A stretch of 64,000 nucleotides of DNA from Heliopora coerulea (lineage: Eukaryota > Cnidaria > Anthozoa > Scleralcyonacea > Helioporidae): assembly GCA_030142905.1 (NCBI GenBank), contig JASJOG010000175.1, positions 310,001-374,000 of the forward strand. The letters are read 5' to 3'. Made by a program: the position numbers and the translations under genes. Shown one piece after another: positions 11,730 through 25,900 of the stretch. Every line of letters begins with the position of its first letter. Position 1 is the first letter of the stretch. A model generated the notes under the pieces. It made no database searches. It saw nothing but the letters and a program-made list of their open reading frames with translations, and had not been told where the DNA came from.

Positions 11730-11891
11730 AGTAATACCATGAAATATCGGTGCACTGCCTATTAAACCCCCCGCTCGATTCGGGTCATTTAGTAAAATTT
11801 CCTCGAGCCTTCGGTCCTCGGGAATTTTAGTAAACGACCCCCATCAAGCGGGAGGTTTAATAACTAATACGCCTCATTTCATGGTATTACT
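11730..11891. mobile_element. palindromic MITE-like element, TIR AGTAATACCATGAAAT
   Basis: Perfect 16-bp terminal inverted repeats lie at 11730-11745 and 11876-11891. The interior is also largely palindromic (TATTAAACCCCCCGCTCGAT against its complement near 11835-11862). The TIR start TAATACCA recurs in the element at 48451-48607. It is non-autonomous, with no transposase. Confidence 0.7.
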
Positions 11892-12023
11892 TATAATAAC
11901 ACTAAACGTCCACAACAAGCGTCAGTACAGTTTTGGTGGGGAATTTTACGTGTTTGGTTACCCTGATCCAAGCACTTGAGTTAACTAACGGTAGCCCGCG
12001 TATGGTATACAGTATTGGTAATA

Positions 12024-12121
12024 TTTAAAAACCGAGCAAGAGTGCTTTATTGGGATTTAAAACACGAGGCGATAGCCGAGTGTTTTAGACCCGACAAAGC
12101 ACGAACTGCGAGTTTTTTAAA
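12024..12121. repeat. palindromic foldback sequence
   Basis: TTTAAAAACCGAGCAAGAG at the left pairs with the sequence ending CTGCGAGTTTTTTAAA at the right. GTGCTTTATTGGG pairs imperfectly with CCCGACAAAGCAC, and AAAACACGAGG with CCGAGTGTTTT. It is probably a decayed MITE. Confidence 0.55.
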
Positions 12122-12737
12122 TGTCTTATGAAATTCACCTCTTACTACTCTAATTCGTGAAGAAAGTTTGGAAACTTATCATTCGTAAGCCAAAAAAATT
12201 GAACTTCTTGACATATAAAGGCACGTGTATCTTTATCACAAGTGAGTTGAGCACATTTGAAGAGATGTTATACATGAATACCTCCGATTAATAAAGAGCC
12301 TGTTTATACTATGACCACGGCCGAACATTGGTAGGTATTTTTCATTACATATGCAGCCGAAAACAGTTTTTGCTTTATAAGTTTACTAAGCATGCACAGA
12401 GGAAGCATCCGTCGCAGAAACATACCTCCCGACGAGCGGCTGCTTCCGTGATTACAACATTTGCGGGATTGCCCAATCAACGTTTGGTTCCCATAATCCG
12501 AGCTCTTCCTGTAGAATTCTCGTAAGCAGAAATTCGCGATAAATTAATGGTAAATAGCTGTCGGCTAGGATGAAAAGAGGTGGAAAGGAATATTGTACTT
12601 GGGTAAGGAGTCGCTTGATAGAGGAGCGTTACGTGATAAGAGTAAAGGTGGCTGCGAGTAGGTTAACCAGGAAGCGAAGTCAACCAACCTTACTCCCCTG
12701 CTAGTACACAAGAAATGTTTAACTATTTATTGGCAGG

Positions 12738-12800
12738 ATCGGTGTTCTATTATTTTACTTTAGCTTTCGCTAGATTATTTTACTTGTCAAGAGGAGACAT
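12738..12800 (+). repeat. dispersed repeat fragment
   Basis: Second copy of the sequence at 6543-6610: ATTATTTTACTTTAG, then TTTTACTTGTCAAGAGGAGA. No gene is nearby. Confidence 0.5.
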
Positions 12801-12932
12801 CCTGCCGCGGAAATTTAAAAATGCATGGGAAATGAGTGTAAAGTTTGCAATAAATCCCCAAATTTGAACGTATTTATCAAATGATAAAGATTTGCGTCTA
12901 GAGCTCTTCAGTATGTCATGTAGTTCTTGACC

Positions 12933-13028
12933 TAGTAGTGAACTTGACCCGGCAGTGAACTTGACCCGGCAGTGAACTTGACCCGGCAGTGAACTTGACC
13001 CGGCAGTGAACTTGACCCAGTAGTGAAC
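12933..13028. repeat. 17-bp minisatellite, about 5.6 copies
   Basis: The unit CAGTGAACTTGACCCGG repeats in tandem. The central copies are identical; the outer ones are altered (TAGTGAACTTGACC). Confidence 0.9.
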
Positions 13029-13820
13029 GAAGTAACAGCGATGTGTTTCAATCAAAATAACTCGTCATGGAAATCAGAAAACATGAATAATTATTCGTCC
13101 CGACAGTATTCTTTACACAGTCGTCGATCGTTCTATATACGGCGCCAGTGAAAGCATTTTTACGTCTGAAAGGCGACGTTTGCCCATCGCGGAGACAAAG
13201 CCTATTGCTTAAGGTTGACATTAACCAGACACTAAGGTCGTTTTAGAGGAACTGGAGCGTTTTGGAGGCGATAAAAAGAACCACAGGTATCAAACACGGC
13301 TGTAAGTTAACCGTCATTCAAGATGGCATCGTATATTTTAAGGTCTCTGTTAAGTCTTATTATTAAGCCTCGCTTTTTGCTGTATTGTGAGGTATAACAA
13401 TTCATCAGGGGTTTCCCCCCCTGTTAAACGAATGACCACTGCAGCGCGAAATAGCTTAGAGACCGAACAACCGAATAACTTGTTGAATTTATTGACTATT
13501 GACTTGTCTACACATTACTTGAACATTTATACGATTTGCTTTCTTTTTAGGAGGTCGAATTGAAACTACGATGGATGTAATTCGTTAAGGTTGTAAAAAC
13601 GTAAGCAGCACGTAATCAATAATTGATTAATATTTCCTACATAACATAACCCAAAAAAACTAATTAAGCAAACAATAATAGTCTTAATAGCATCCTCGTC
13701 TAAATTAGTTCAGTAGTGAATCCTATACTCTGTGATTCTCGTCTAAATGAATGTCAATTGTGGAACCTTTACTCTGTCCTGGTTTTGGTACAATTGTGAC
13801 TTCCTGACGTTTTGTACCAC

Positions 13821-13826
13821 TTTATT
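13821..13826 (-). terminator. polyadenylation signal, EML gene
   Basis: AATAAA on the minus strand, 127 bp after the EML stop codon at 13955-13953. Confidence 0.5.
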
Positions 13827-13952
13827 TAGCGAATTCCGCGAGAACAATAGCCCCACTCACGACCTAGCTTTTAACTTTACCATAGAGAAGGTGGACATCT
13901 GTGCTGTAGTTCTTTTCCACAGTGGTTGTCTGATATTTCGAGGTATTCAGTT

Positions 13953-16900
13953 TTAACTTTGGTTTTGAACTCTCCACTGCATCACGGAGTTATCTTTCCC
14001 GCCAGTGCTGATAACATGGGAATCCGTTGCCAGGAAACATACACCAGTCACGTGGGAACTATGCCCGCGAGCAACGTTGGGTACAGACTGTGAATAAAAC
14101 AAACGCGTGAATTTACCTTGAATTGCGCCAAAGTTCCCCCCCCCCCGAAAGTAAACCTTCATCATTACCGATGTCTTTGAAATTTCACCAGTACTTCAGC
14201 ACACAAAGATTTCCGGATGGTGACTAGACTAGAAATACCGTCCAGACACAATCATTGTGTCAGCGAAGAAGTTTTCTTATTAACCAGAAACGTCCAAGTT
14301 ATGACTCTGCAAATCACTGCTGACAGGAAACGTCCTCATGCAGAAAAGGAATGGGACCATTAGCAAAACAGAATGTCGATTTCATGCGTAAACGAACACC
14401 GCTGCCAAATGTCAGCACATAAACGAGATTTTGATATTTTATTTGTTTTGTTTGGCTTTTTTGTTGTTTTTCAAAAGCCTTCTTGTGTTAGGGATGAAAA
14501 TTGACAATTTCACTCACGTGATATTTGTGTTCTTCATCAATTTAATCTTGGTGCTTTGTTGCGCACTTGAACACCACGAACTCTTTCCAGACCTCGGCTT
14601 TGCACTCGTGCCAATAAACCGATCACGTGTAACGTAAGTCGCGTCCAACAACACAAGAGTACAAGATGCGACTTTCTACTTGTGTATGTGGACCAGTTCA
14701 CGTCTTAGGTAAGCAGAATTTAACACAAGACGTGCCTCGCAATCTTATGAATAGGTAAGTTTAAGACTGATATGAGCTGTGCAGTATTTCTCTCGGTAGA
14801 ATGGCCTTATTAGATCACATGTGCTGCAAACACTTGGCTCGTTTGGGAAGGTAATAGCTCAACGAGCACTTCAACACTTCGAATTAAATGCTACTGCATC
14901 GAAATTAAACGAACGAACTATAAGGAGATAATGAATCTACAAAAACTTTTAACTTTAAAGAATCGAAATTGTTTTTCACTATACCTTGGGTTTGGGGCAT
15001 GGGTATTTGAATAGATTAACAGCGCCACTATCGTCACCATTGGCCAGGTACTGCGCACTGTTTGATCGGGAACAAGCGTTGATGTCCGTACCGTCGGCTC
15101 CTTCTGGCCACATCCCTTTAGACAGTTGAACAAAAAGGAAGGAAAAAAGGACAAAGGCATTTTTTATGGGTACTTTTTATCCTCGAAATGTCCAGGATTC
15201 AGATTGCCGAGGAAGGGAATTCTACAGTCTTTGGAGTGGACGACTTTACTCAATGAACTGAATTGTTCAAGCTCGACTCATGAGACGAAGTTCTGAAATG
15301 CCTATCTGGCCGGGACCGGACGTAGAGTGAAACAAAAGGCTTCGCTCTATATCTAGTAGACATATCCCTGTAAAATCATCTTGTTAAGTAAACTGAGAAG
15401 AATTTCCAAGGAAAAAAAATCTTTCGGATGCCGGAACATTCGAATGCGTACATGTCAAGGTAGCAAGAGATCTTCCAGATTTTAAGTGGCAAATGATGCC
15501 AAAGTTGAACGGCACAGTTACTGGAAATACAAAGAGTGTATCCATTAAAAGGGGATCTGTTTGTACCCTCTCAAAATTATTGGGTGCATGACGCCCCTGC
15601 CAGAAATTGTACAATCTTTTATTGACCTTAATCTTCCTACGCTGCACCTTATAGCGCGACTCCATCGAGCGCGTTTCACTTGCGTCCAGTTGCCAAAAAG
15701 ATTTTTATGAACGGCACTTACCGAGTTTTTAAAGACCTTAAAATTACATATTTTTAACGACGACAAACTAAGTAACGTTAACTTGAAAAATAATATTAAA
15801 AAAAGAAAACTATTCATGCATCTCACCTCTAACGGGAAATCCTAACACACAGGTCCACGTATCCCATTCGACATCTCTCATGGAGTAAGCGGATGAAACT
15901 TGATGGCAGTCTTTTGATTGCCCTAGAAAGGCAGAAATTTGCACTTTCTCTTAACAGTAAAGACTGTACAAGCTAAAAAAAACTAATCAGTAGGAATTAT
16001 CACCAATTGTCCAAACGTCGTGCGGTAATCTTCATATCACCGTAGTTGATAGACTTTTCCGACGTTGTTTTTCAACCTCACAAAATACGATTTCAACAAA
16101 TGAAGCGAAGTTCCCAGGAACGGCAATACTAGTTTCTTTGTGTGCGTGTTTTTTTTTGTTTTTTGTTTTTTTTTTTCTGATATGCTTAAAGGTGATTATT
16201 TCCCGTTCATGAAACAAATGTGCCTACGCCAATTCCTCATTCATCTCAATGAATAAATAGCATTACTGTTGTGCGAGACTCCGTGAACATTACTTATGAA
16301 AATGTTGAAAACATTCGAGATTTTCGGTTGTCTTATTTTATTTTTCTTCACTATATTATTACGAATACTTTTATTAAAAATTATATTACTTTATATTATA
16401 ACTTTAAAAACATACAAACAAAGAAATGAGATCACAAATGCGAGTGATGCGACACCGCTGCTTTCGAATGAGAAGTGGTAAACACTAACAGTGCAGGATA
16501 GCATCATAAATCACAAGCCATACTTACAATAGAGAATTTCGTAGTCTCCAGAGTTGCTTTGCAGAAATTGACTGTCTTTAGACCAGTCCAAGTGTGTCAC
16601 GTAACTGGAATGACCCTAACAACGTCAACAGAGAAAATAAATCTATGTTATAATTCGATTGCGGAATAATCGCACGCATACTTTTTCATGGATGGCAAAC
16701 TCTGACAGAAATGACTTTCATAAAATATAGAGAAAATTAACAAAGTAGAATTTTTTTGTTTTGAGTTTTAACTTTTCTGTCCGTGGCGCGAAATACTTAT
16801 TACTACACAATTGATCATTCTGTGAATTTTTAATCCGCCCTGAAATAAGTTACCTGCCAAAATATATTATCCTCAGCAACTGTATACCATAGCAACGGCG

Positions 16901-19900
16901 GCCTACACACCCTCGCCAGCTCGATCAAAAGATTTGATTCAACACAGCAGACTACTGCCACACGTGTTCACCCAAGTTCTACACTGCTTCATCCAGGTCA
17001 GATTCACGTCAGCTCAAGCAATGCAGACACATCACTCCAAGCAATTCGTAATGATTTGATCGTGCCTGCCCCACAAACACCCAAAAATATTGCGGCAATT
17101 TCACGATAGCATTTGCAACATAAGCTGGAATGTCTAGATAAACAGTATTCATCCAGCTGCGGCTGAATGCGACACCATTCCCCCCGTTTAAAAGATGAAT
17201 TTTAGCTTACCATAAGCTTTCCATGTTTCTTGTACTGTTTTCCATCTTCGCTGACAGTGAATATATAAATAAAATTGTCGTGAGAGCCGACTGCTAAATA
17301 TTTTCCATCTGAAAGTCAATTTACGAAATTTAGTTTTGCTAGTGCCAACGACTATCTTGATCTAACGTCGTTAGACATACGTATATAGACATACGCTTTA
17401 GCAGTAATCTCCACTTGACATTAGTAAATATATACAGAGGAGTATGCGCGGAATGGAAGGAGAAATTAAGGTAGAGCAAACTCGATGAAAGCAATGGGCT
17501 TTTTCATCAACCCCTCACATGCGGTAAACTTTTCCATTTTCAAAAACGTATGTCTAACAACGCCATTGAGGATTTTCACTCTTGAATTGGTTCTTTTCAA
17601 ATGACAAATAATCCACGTGCCTGGGGAGTACTTGATGCAGTCATGTTGTTCGGCACCGACCTCACAGCTGTAAAATTCTTCACCAGTATTCGAGTCGAGT
17701 ATCAACCATTTATTGTTCTGGGTAGCGACAGCCAGAAGGTTACCATTAGGGTGAAAACACACAGATTGAAGAGGATCCTAGTAAAAAACAAACAATATGC
17801 ATAACAGGAATGGTAAGTTTTCGACAAGCCTGAATATAAAAGAAATGGAAGATACGGATGCTGGAAAAATTTATATTTGTCAAAAATTAATTACACAATG
17901 CCTCAAGTACTACGTTGCTTTTTGGCTACTTTATAACAACGGTAATGACAACGACAACAACAACAACAACATATCCAGAAGCAGCGGCAGCAGCTGGGCA
18001 ATAGCACCATTAAAACTGGCATTAACAACAGCAGTGACAACATTCATACTAACGACAACATCAACATATCCACCACTACCACAACCACCACCGCAACCAT
18101 CACTGACGTGACTCCTAACACCCACACAGACCAATACTTCACCTCCGTCAACACCACCAGATAAAGCTCCAGTGAAACAAGAATGCGTGTTACTGATTCA
18201 GCGAGACCCGTTGGTGTGAACGTCGCCAATTTATATTAACTGGGATTGAGACCAAGACGAAACAAGAGGGCAAGTCGATTCAAGTCATGGAAACCCTTTT
18301 GAACTAGCATCGAAATTTGAACACGCTCCAACTTGACAAAAGTCGACGCAGGTTGATACAAGTTGATAGCTTGATATAGATATATTGCATTCATGTTTGG
18401 TTAAGGCTTGAAAGCTTCAACAACGGGAGCAAAAGAGAGGACGACAACATAGATATTAATGTTGCTCGCAGAAAGTATTATAACGCGTATACCAACCGCC
18501 AACACTTTATTCCAGATTAAAGATTTGTCTTCAGAGTTCCATAAAAAGAGGTTCTTGTCGTATCCACATGTAACGAAAACTGGCCGCGAAGGATGAGGAC
18601 ACAAACCCCATAATTCCTCAAAATGTCCCTAGGAAAAATAACGAAACATACAAAGTCCACTTTAATCCCGATAAATACAGAATTTAGACATTTTTAGCTC
18701 TCTAAAGGAAGTACAAAGTGGACATCCCAGAGTCAAGAGGGCGAGAATGAGAGCCCCTTCGAGTTTAACTCAGCCCATATTAATGGTTAGGGGTGGTAAG
18801 GCCATTTGAGCCTTTATACCAGTTAAAATGAACAAAAGATGCCAAAAGATGCTGCTCATCGACTGCCCCAAATTCCGATTCAACTCACACGGTCCTGTGA
18901 ATATGAGCGGTAAAATTGGTGCAACACTTAAGGCGACAATAAGGATGGAATAATGTAGAGAAATGTACAAGCATCCTTCACCTTTGTCAAGTAATCGAGT
19001 TTCTCGTCAAAGCTAGCTTGCACAATACAGTTCTTCGTAGTTCCAACTAAAACAGACTTTTCATCTTGAACTAAAGGTCCCCAGACAGCAGATCTTACCG
19101 CGCCACTCTCCTCAGGCACCTGTAGAAATAACAATTCAAATTTGAAATAAGATAGGAGATAGATAGTTGTTCACGCGAGATCTAAGGTTTGTCGGTATAT
19201 GTGGGTGAAGTAAATGAATTAAGGAGTGCAATTTGTTTCAGTCGCTGGAGCATCAGGCACGTTTGATTACCTCAAGGTGTTTCTCAGACTTGTTATAGTT
19301 GCTATCCCACAAGTACACTTTTCTGTCTTTACCACCACCTGATAAGAACATACCATCACCGTAGGCTTCGATGGAGAAAATTGGTCCCTGAAAGGCAATT
19401 CAGAGGATTTAACCTGTTAACCTCTAAGAATTTAACCTCTACGAATTTAACCTAACCTCTAGGATTTAACTAACCGCTACGGTAGCCTTTTAACCATTTC
19501 ACGTACAGATGTCTCGCTTTGACGAGAGACATCTGTACGTAAAATGGTTAAAAGATCGGCCACTCATATCGTATCTATTACGTAAAAGCGTACATCATTA
19601 CGTAGATGTAACATAATGTGACTGTTTCAAATTTTCTGCTTACGTAAGGAAAAAGTAAATTTTAATCAGCAAAATAAAACTTGTTATCTATTATTTTGTA
19701 TCTGATTTTATGTTATAAAAAATGGTTCATAATTTGGTGTCCCCCACTGAGTTATGGCCAACTTGGAAAGTTGGGAAAGCACTCAAAAATCTAAAGATAC
19801 CATCAGCTATCACCTCGAGCAATTCCTATACTCTTTTTGTGCTCTCCCAACTTCACATTTGCATCCATAATGCAATGAAGCATGCCAAATCACAAACCAT

Positions 19901-22900
19901 TTCTTTCTACACATGTAGTATACAGCACCTCATGGGCAGTGGTTATTGTCTGGCTGATATGATTGCTTCCTAAAAACAGATTAACAAGTTGAAACTAACA
20001 TCACCTGAAACAAAATTAAATCTGGAAAAATGTGAAGGAATTGACATTATGTTTTCAAATTTATATTGAAAATAATGATTCACAACAAAGTATATCAAAC
20101 AAAATTAATTCTCTTAAAGAGACTCTTAGGATGTTTGACTTTTGTCTTTAGTATGGCTGTGAGTCATTTTGTGTTAAATGTACATGTTAGCTTCTTTGCA
20201 TATTGGAGCTCACTCTGATATGCATTCTCAAAAATAATGCTCAAACAAAAAGTATTCAAATGTAATTATAGTACATGCATTTACCAGCAGAAGTAGATCT
20301 TTGACCACAGGATACATGCCCCATGAGAAGCACTGAAAATGTTCAACACTTAGACTATCACTCTGGGAGATGTGAGATGCTCATTCATTTTGGTGCATTA
20401 GACTGCAAGTCTGTGTACCCATGGGTGCATACCCTTGCAAACTATTTCAACAGTTTTGACCCTTATGGAATATATTAATAAAATTTTCAATTTTATTCTC
20501 CTTTCACATCAAACATACCATTTTCCCAAATGTAAATATTTCCATTTGAATCACCAGTAATGAGTTCTCCATTATGTCCAAAAGCAAAACAAAGCATATA
20601 CTTTGGTTTTGGGTGTTTCTTTCAAAAATAAAACAAAACAAAACAAAACAAAAAAACATCAAGAAAATTTGTGATTTTTTTACAATAAATGAATGAAATA
20701 ACACAACCATTTTGAAAATCGAATATTTTTTAAAAAGGACTATCAATTGTACCTCAAACACTCCCATTTTCTTCTCCAGTTTTTTGTCTCCAGACAGTTT
20801 CCAAAATGCAATGTGTGCCTTGCCACAAGAGACCATACTTTTAGAGTCACTGGGGTGAAAATCCACTACTAAAACAGCCTCATTCCCTGCCTGAATGAAA
20901 GCAAAAAAAAGAAAACAAAAAAAAAACAAACAAGAAAAAAGAAAACAAAAAAACATGATATTACAGATATCAAATTACATGGCTAGTGACATGTTTGAGG
21001 AAGTTGATCGTCCAGGTTAGTGTAGTCTTGAGAAAGACTGTTGGTTGAAGTGACTGACGTTTTGACAGCCTTAGTGGCGGTCATCTTCAGAGTCATCTTT
21101 TGACTCTGAAGATGACTGCTGCTAAGGCTGTCGAAACGTCAGTCACTTCAACCAACAGTCTTTCTCAAGACTACACTAACCTGGACGATCAACTTCCTCA
21201 AACATGTCATGATTCTCCCAGGTTCAAACCATTTACTTTACATGGCTAGTGTTGCTAAGGTCAGCTGAACAGATCTGTCACTTAAATTACAATACATTTT
21301 TCATTTTTACATTTTCTTAATTCAGATGGGATCTTTTCTAGAAAAAGATAGCTTGAAAATATCATTATGTCTCCATCAATGGCAAAACATGTCATGCATT
21401 AGGAACCTGTACATGTTTATAGCAATTGTGATATACTGTACTTTAGCTTCAGCAATCTTTTTCTTGCTATCCCAATCCCATACAGAGAGGTAATGGTCAT
21501 TAGCACCATCAACAGCAACGATATATTGTCCATCATCCTAAAAATATGGCTTGTTATTGTACACCATGGCAAAGTAACACATACCCAGTCTGACTTCCCA
21601 CACAATGAGTTTTTAATGCTTAAAGTACATATCATACTGGGTAGTGTTTCAAGGAACATTGGAAAAAATGTTGTTTGACCAACCTATTGATTTATCAGTA
21701 ACAGCATTATAAATGATCTTTGTAACAAGTGGTAGATGGGTGAAAACTTCACAATATAAAACACCTGTGTAATTATTATATTTATATATGATTATTTGAT
21801 ATTTTTAAATTCATATTGACATACTTGCACTGAAAATGCAATACAGCACAGTCCTCTTTGAAAAGTGCCTAAACCAATTACTTTAAGGGTTTGCAGGGTC
21901 AAAGCATTCCAAATACGAATATGAGGCTGAAAAATAAATTCAAATTAATATTTTAATTATACTGTATATGTAATGATTTATTTTATGGCACTGCATCTCC
22001 ATAGAGTGGCTTTTCACCTTAAACAGTACAACTGTAACTTATACTGTAGCTTAATTACATGTTCCATGATTAAAACTACATTGGACTACAATTTTAACGT
22101 AAGATAAAAATTAATAGTAATAACTTTGATCCTGTGGAGTCTCAATGCACTTAGCCTTAATACATACCAGTTTTAAACCAGCATCCTCCACTCTAGGAGA
22201 TCAAAATTTTGTTTTGATTAAGTTATCCTATTTAAAAAATACTGATTTACTAGACTCCTGCCTCCAGGGAATGTTTATACTTGTTGTTCTCCAATAATAC
22301 CTAGGCCTAAGGGAGGTATGTGTTATCCCACACCTTTTAGGTACTGATAAAATAATACATTCTCATCATTCAAGTGATGAAACAATTATTGGAAAATTCC
22401 TAAAATCTGAGATTTAGAAACTCATTGTAAACAAAATATCAAACATGAGGTATGGTGTTTGAAAAACAAATTTCAGAATCTTATTTGAAAAAGGAGGAAT
22501 ACACTGGCAGAAGTTTTTTTTTCCCATATCAAAAAGTTTTAAAACTACCAGTAACTCACCTTTCCTTCCTTCTTAGCATGCCCAGCAACTTGACCACTAC
22601 CAATGATCTCTTTATTTGGATGTAGTGCCAAGCTGGAACAATAAAATCATGTTTGTTATATAAATATATGCATACATTCATAATTATGTACCTTGTTTAC
22701 CATGGTATTATTAACAAACTGCTTATTATTATTAACAAGTGTAAGTTTTGTGTAAAATTACAATCACAAAGATTAAATTAAATAACAATGAACTAGGTAG
22801 CCATCTCAATGCATGTTTCAAGTTCTACAAGGTACAATTATTGAGATACTAAATTACTAAATTATAGGAGTCAATGTATATAAACAATACTGCTATCCAA

Positions 22901-25900
22901 TGAGTAATGATTGCAAGCTATAAACAATCCATGATTTCATATCATTATGATATATTGGCACATTACATCACAGTACACAAAATTTCTTATAATTATGTCA
23001 AAAGTATTAAAAACCAACTACCTCAGTAAGTATTAATTCACACAGACATAACTGGTTTTATAGTGCATTAAATCATGACTAACTTACCACTTCACATCAT
23101 CTGTATGTTCAGTGTAATGTCTTTGAGTTTTGCTAATAGGATTATACAGTACAATCACTGCTGCTGTGTTGTAAACAATCTCATTGGATGGCAAATAATA
23201 CAAGTTGTTTCTACAGTCTTTCCCACGATACCCATAACTGGGCAGTTTAATGTAAAGAAAAGCATAGTTTGTATTATGTAATCAGTTTAGGAAGAGTAAC
23301 TACTGTATTTGTGCAATGTAGTAAAAGATTAACTTTACTGTTCCCAATCCCACTTTTTCACAAGAAATAAGGGGAGAATTATTATGTCAATGCATGCAAA
23401 CTCCTTGCTTAAAGACCTCCAGATATACCACAGAAAATTATGGTTCCTGGACATGAAAAGGATACACCCATTCAAGCTGGAGTTTTTTATCTGGTGCTAC
23501 AATGCTGTGATCATTTCCAGTGAAACTTGTTGGGGAATACACTATGAGACTTCTTCCACGGAGCTGGAACTTTACATTTGCAGCATCTGTAACAGAATAA
23601 TTGCACAGGATAATCAGGATAATTTGCTCCATGGCACTGTATGCTGTAAGAGACTTAAAACTTTTTCATTAGAATTTTTATATTTTTAGTGCTGTAGTGA
23701 TTAGTTACTTACCTCTCTCAACTTGTTCATCTTTTGTTAAACCACTGCAAAAAATAAACAAAAACAAAAATGATGTGTTTGTGGTAGCTTGGTAATTATG
23801 TTCTTAATATGCACACTCTCAAGCTGTTCTCTCAGAAAAACTTTCCCAAACCCGTAACCGTAGAGCGTCTCACCAGCAATCAGAAGGTTATGGGTTCGAT
23901 TCCCGTCAGGGACTCGGAAAGTTTTTCTGAGAGAACAGCTCGAGAGTGTGTGTATTAAAAAAAAAATGTTTTTTTACAGTGTGCCTGATGGCATGTAGTA
24001 TCTTAAATGTAAGGGAGGAAAGTTGCTCCAAAAGAAAATGAGAACAATATACAAAATGGGGAATTCAAAACAGTACCACTGGCAAATCAGTACTGCTGTG
24101 CATCTCTTTATATTTTGTTGTATTAACATATATCTTATTCAAAAATAGCACCTTATTTAATGTTTTTAAGGGCATATCAATAAACCTCCAAGCCTCATTG
24201 TAGTGTTAGAAAAAGAATCTTTGCTCTCAAGTAAGGCTAGAGGGGTTAATTGATTTGTGCAAAGAAGAATATCATAAAAGGTGCTATTAATTTATGAGTA
24301 AAGTTTGTTGTCTATAAAATTCATCCTGAAGTGAGTTGAATGTATACAATAAGACAGTTAAGTATTACACATTACCTGCTGCTTGATTTTCTTCTGACAT
24401 GACTTTTCCTATGGAATTGAGAATAATATAGTATGTTAAGTAGAATAGCTGGTCCAGCTGGACAACATTAATGCAGTGCACTTGACCCATTTTGAGGCAT
24501 GGGTAAACTTTACAACTTGATTCCAGCTAATATCAGACATTAAAAGAGTAGGGCACTTAATCCTCAATGGACCTCCAGGTCTTATAGCTGCACATAAAGC
24601 AGTTTTTAGTTGGCAAAATTGGTTAAAAAGATATAAAGTTCTTAGAAAAAAAAGTTTTAAACAACATACTTGAAACTTTGATCTCCACTGTGAGGTCTAG
24701 GGCTTGATTTTGCAGGTGAGGATATGAAGCTGTTATTTGGTGAGACACCAAGTTTTTGATTTTCATACTTCTTGGTTTGAGATGGAGATTTGCTTGAAGT
24801 CTTAAAAGACATTAGCCAAGGAGTCACAGTTTGCTGACCCATTGTATTACTCATGTTTATGCAATCAAGTTGTATAATTTTTACTTACTTGGTCAGAAGC
24901 TGAGGCACTGCGTTTACTTTTTCCTGAACCTAACATTAAACCATTCAATAGTTATATTTCTAAAACACCAACAAGTTTAACTCTATTCAGTCTAAAAGCA
25001 AGTGATCAATGTATAACATCACATTAGTCTGGGAGAGGCAGCTTAAAAAGATGTCCTAATTTTACAGTAATCTTATATTTATGATGTTCATGGGCTTGTG
25101 GGAATTGGAACACTGTTCAGTCAGTGACCTCAAAATAAGATCTGATAAAATGATGACAAGCAAAGTAACAGACAAACAACAGACAAAAACAAAGAAACAA
25201 CAAACAAAAACATACAAAAAACCCGACAAAACCACTTTGCTATTCAAAATGACATTACAGTAGATGAAGTTATAATATTTTATTTGAAAAGTTTGCTCAT
25301 AAGAACTTTTGGTAATTATACAATTGACAAATTTCCTTTCTAATTGAAAAAATTACTTGTATTCTACATAATTAGATTACTATAAGCAATGGAGCCACAG
25401 TTTTCTCCACAATGCAAGGTCTCATTCAAGCACATCTTAAATTAATATTCATAATTTGAAGAAACTGTTGGACCCAGTTATTAACTATTAATAATACATT
25501 GCCATTCTGGTCGTAATTTTCAAACTAAATCGCTTTTCCATAATTCGGGAGTACAACATACCACCAAAAATTCAAAACCTGAATATTTAATTGTTGAACG
25601 TTTTAGTTTATTTACCAACATTAACTTTTCGAACTTCTAATGACTGCAACCTCCGCAAAGCATCGGATAAAGCCGCCTTGAGCAAGACGATCTCTTCGTC
25701 TTGTGATTCAACTTTCTTCTCCAAGTAGACAATCTTCTCAGCCATTTCTTTGGAGCTTTCGGCTGGGGCTTGTTCAGCATCTTTCTCTAATGGAACACAA
25801 CAGTTAAAGGACTTGTTTCATGGACGAAAAGAGTACATTTAAAACGTTACGATCGTAGCAAAATCGCATAGCCATAACGAAGCAAAGCACAGATCATAAT

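Larger units (their letters stand above)
10793..13820. other. repeat-rich spacer without genes
   Basis: No exon with consistent splicing is seen. The stretch holds the promoter region of the NmrA-like gene at its left end, three foldback structures (11619-11702, 11730-11891, 12024-12121), a dispersed repeat fragment and a 17-bp minisatellite, listed separately. The longest open frames here lack family motifs. Confidence 0.5.

Noticed and set aside
12933..13028. CRISPR-like array
   Set aside because: The units are contiguous 17-bp repeats without spacers, in a eukaryotic genome.
17605..17625. GT donor for EML exon 18 at ACGTGG
   Set aside because: Using it puts the next exon out of frame and destroys the conserved SPDG--LAVGSHDN junction.
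21112..21150. Hammerhead ribozyme in the foldback core (CTGAAGA...GAAAC)
   Set aside because: The conserved CUGANGA and GAAA boxes are present, but an extra base sits between the box and stem II and the closing G-C pair is missing. The same fault occurs near 45705-45735. Not claimed without a cleavage test.
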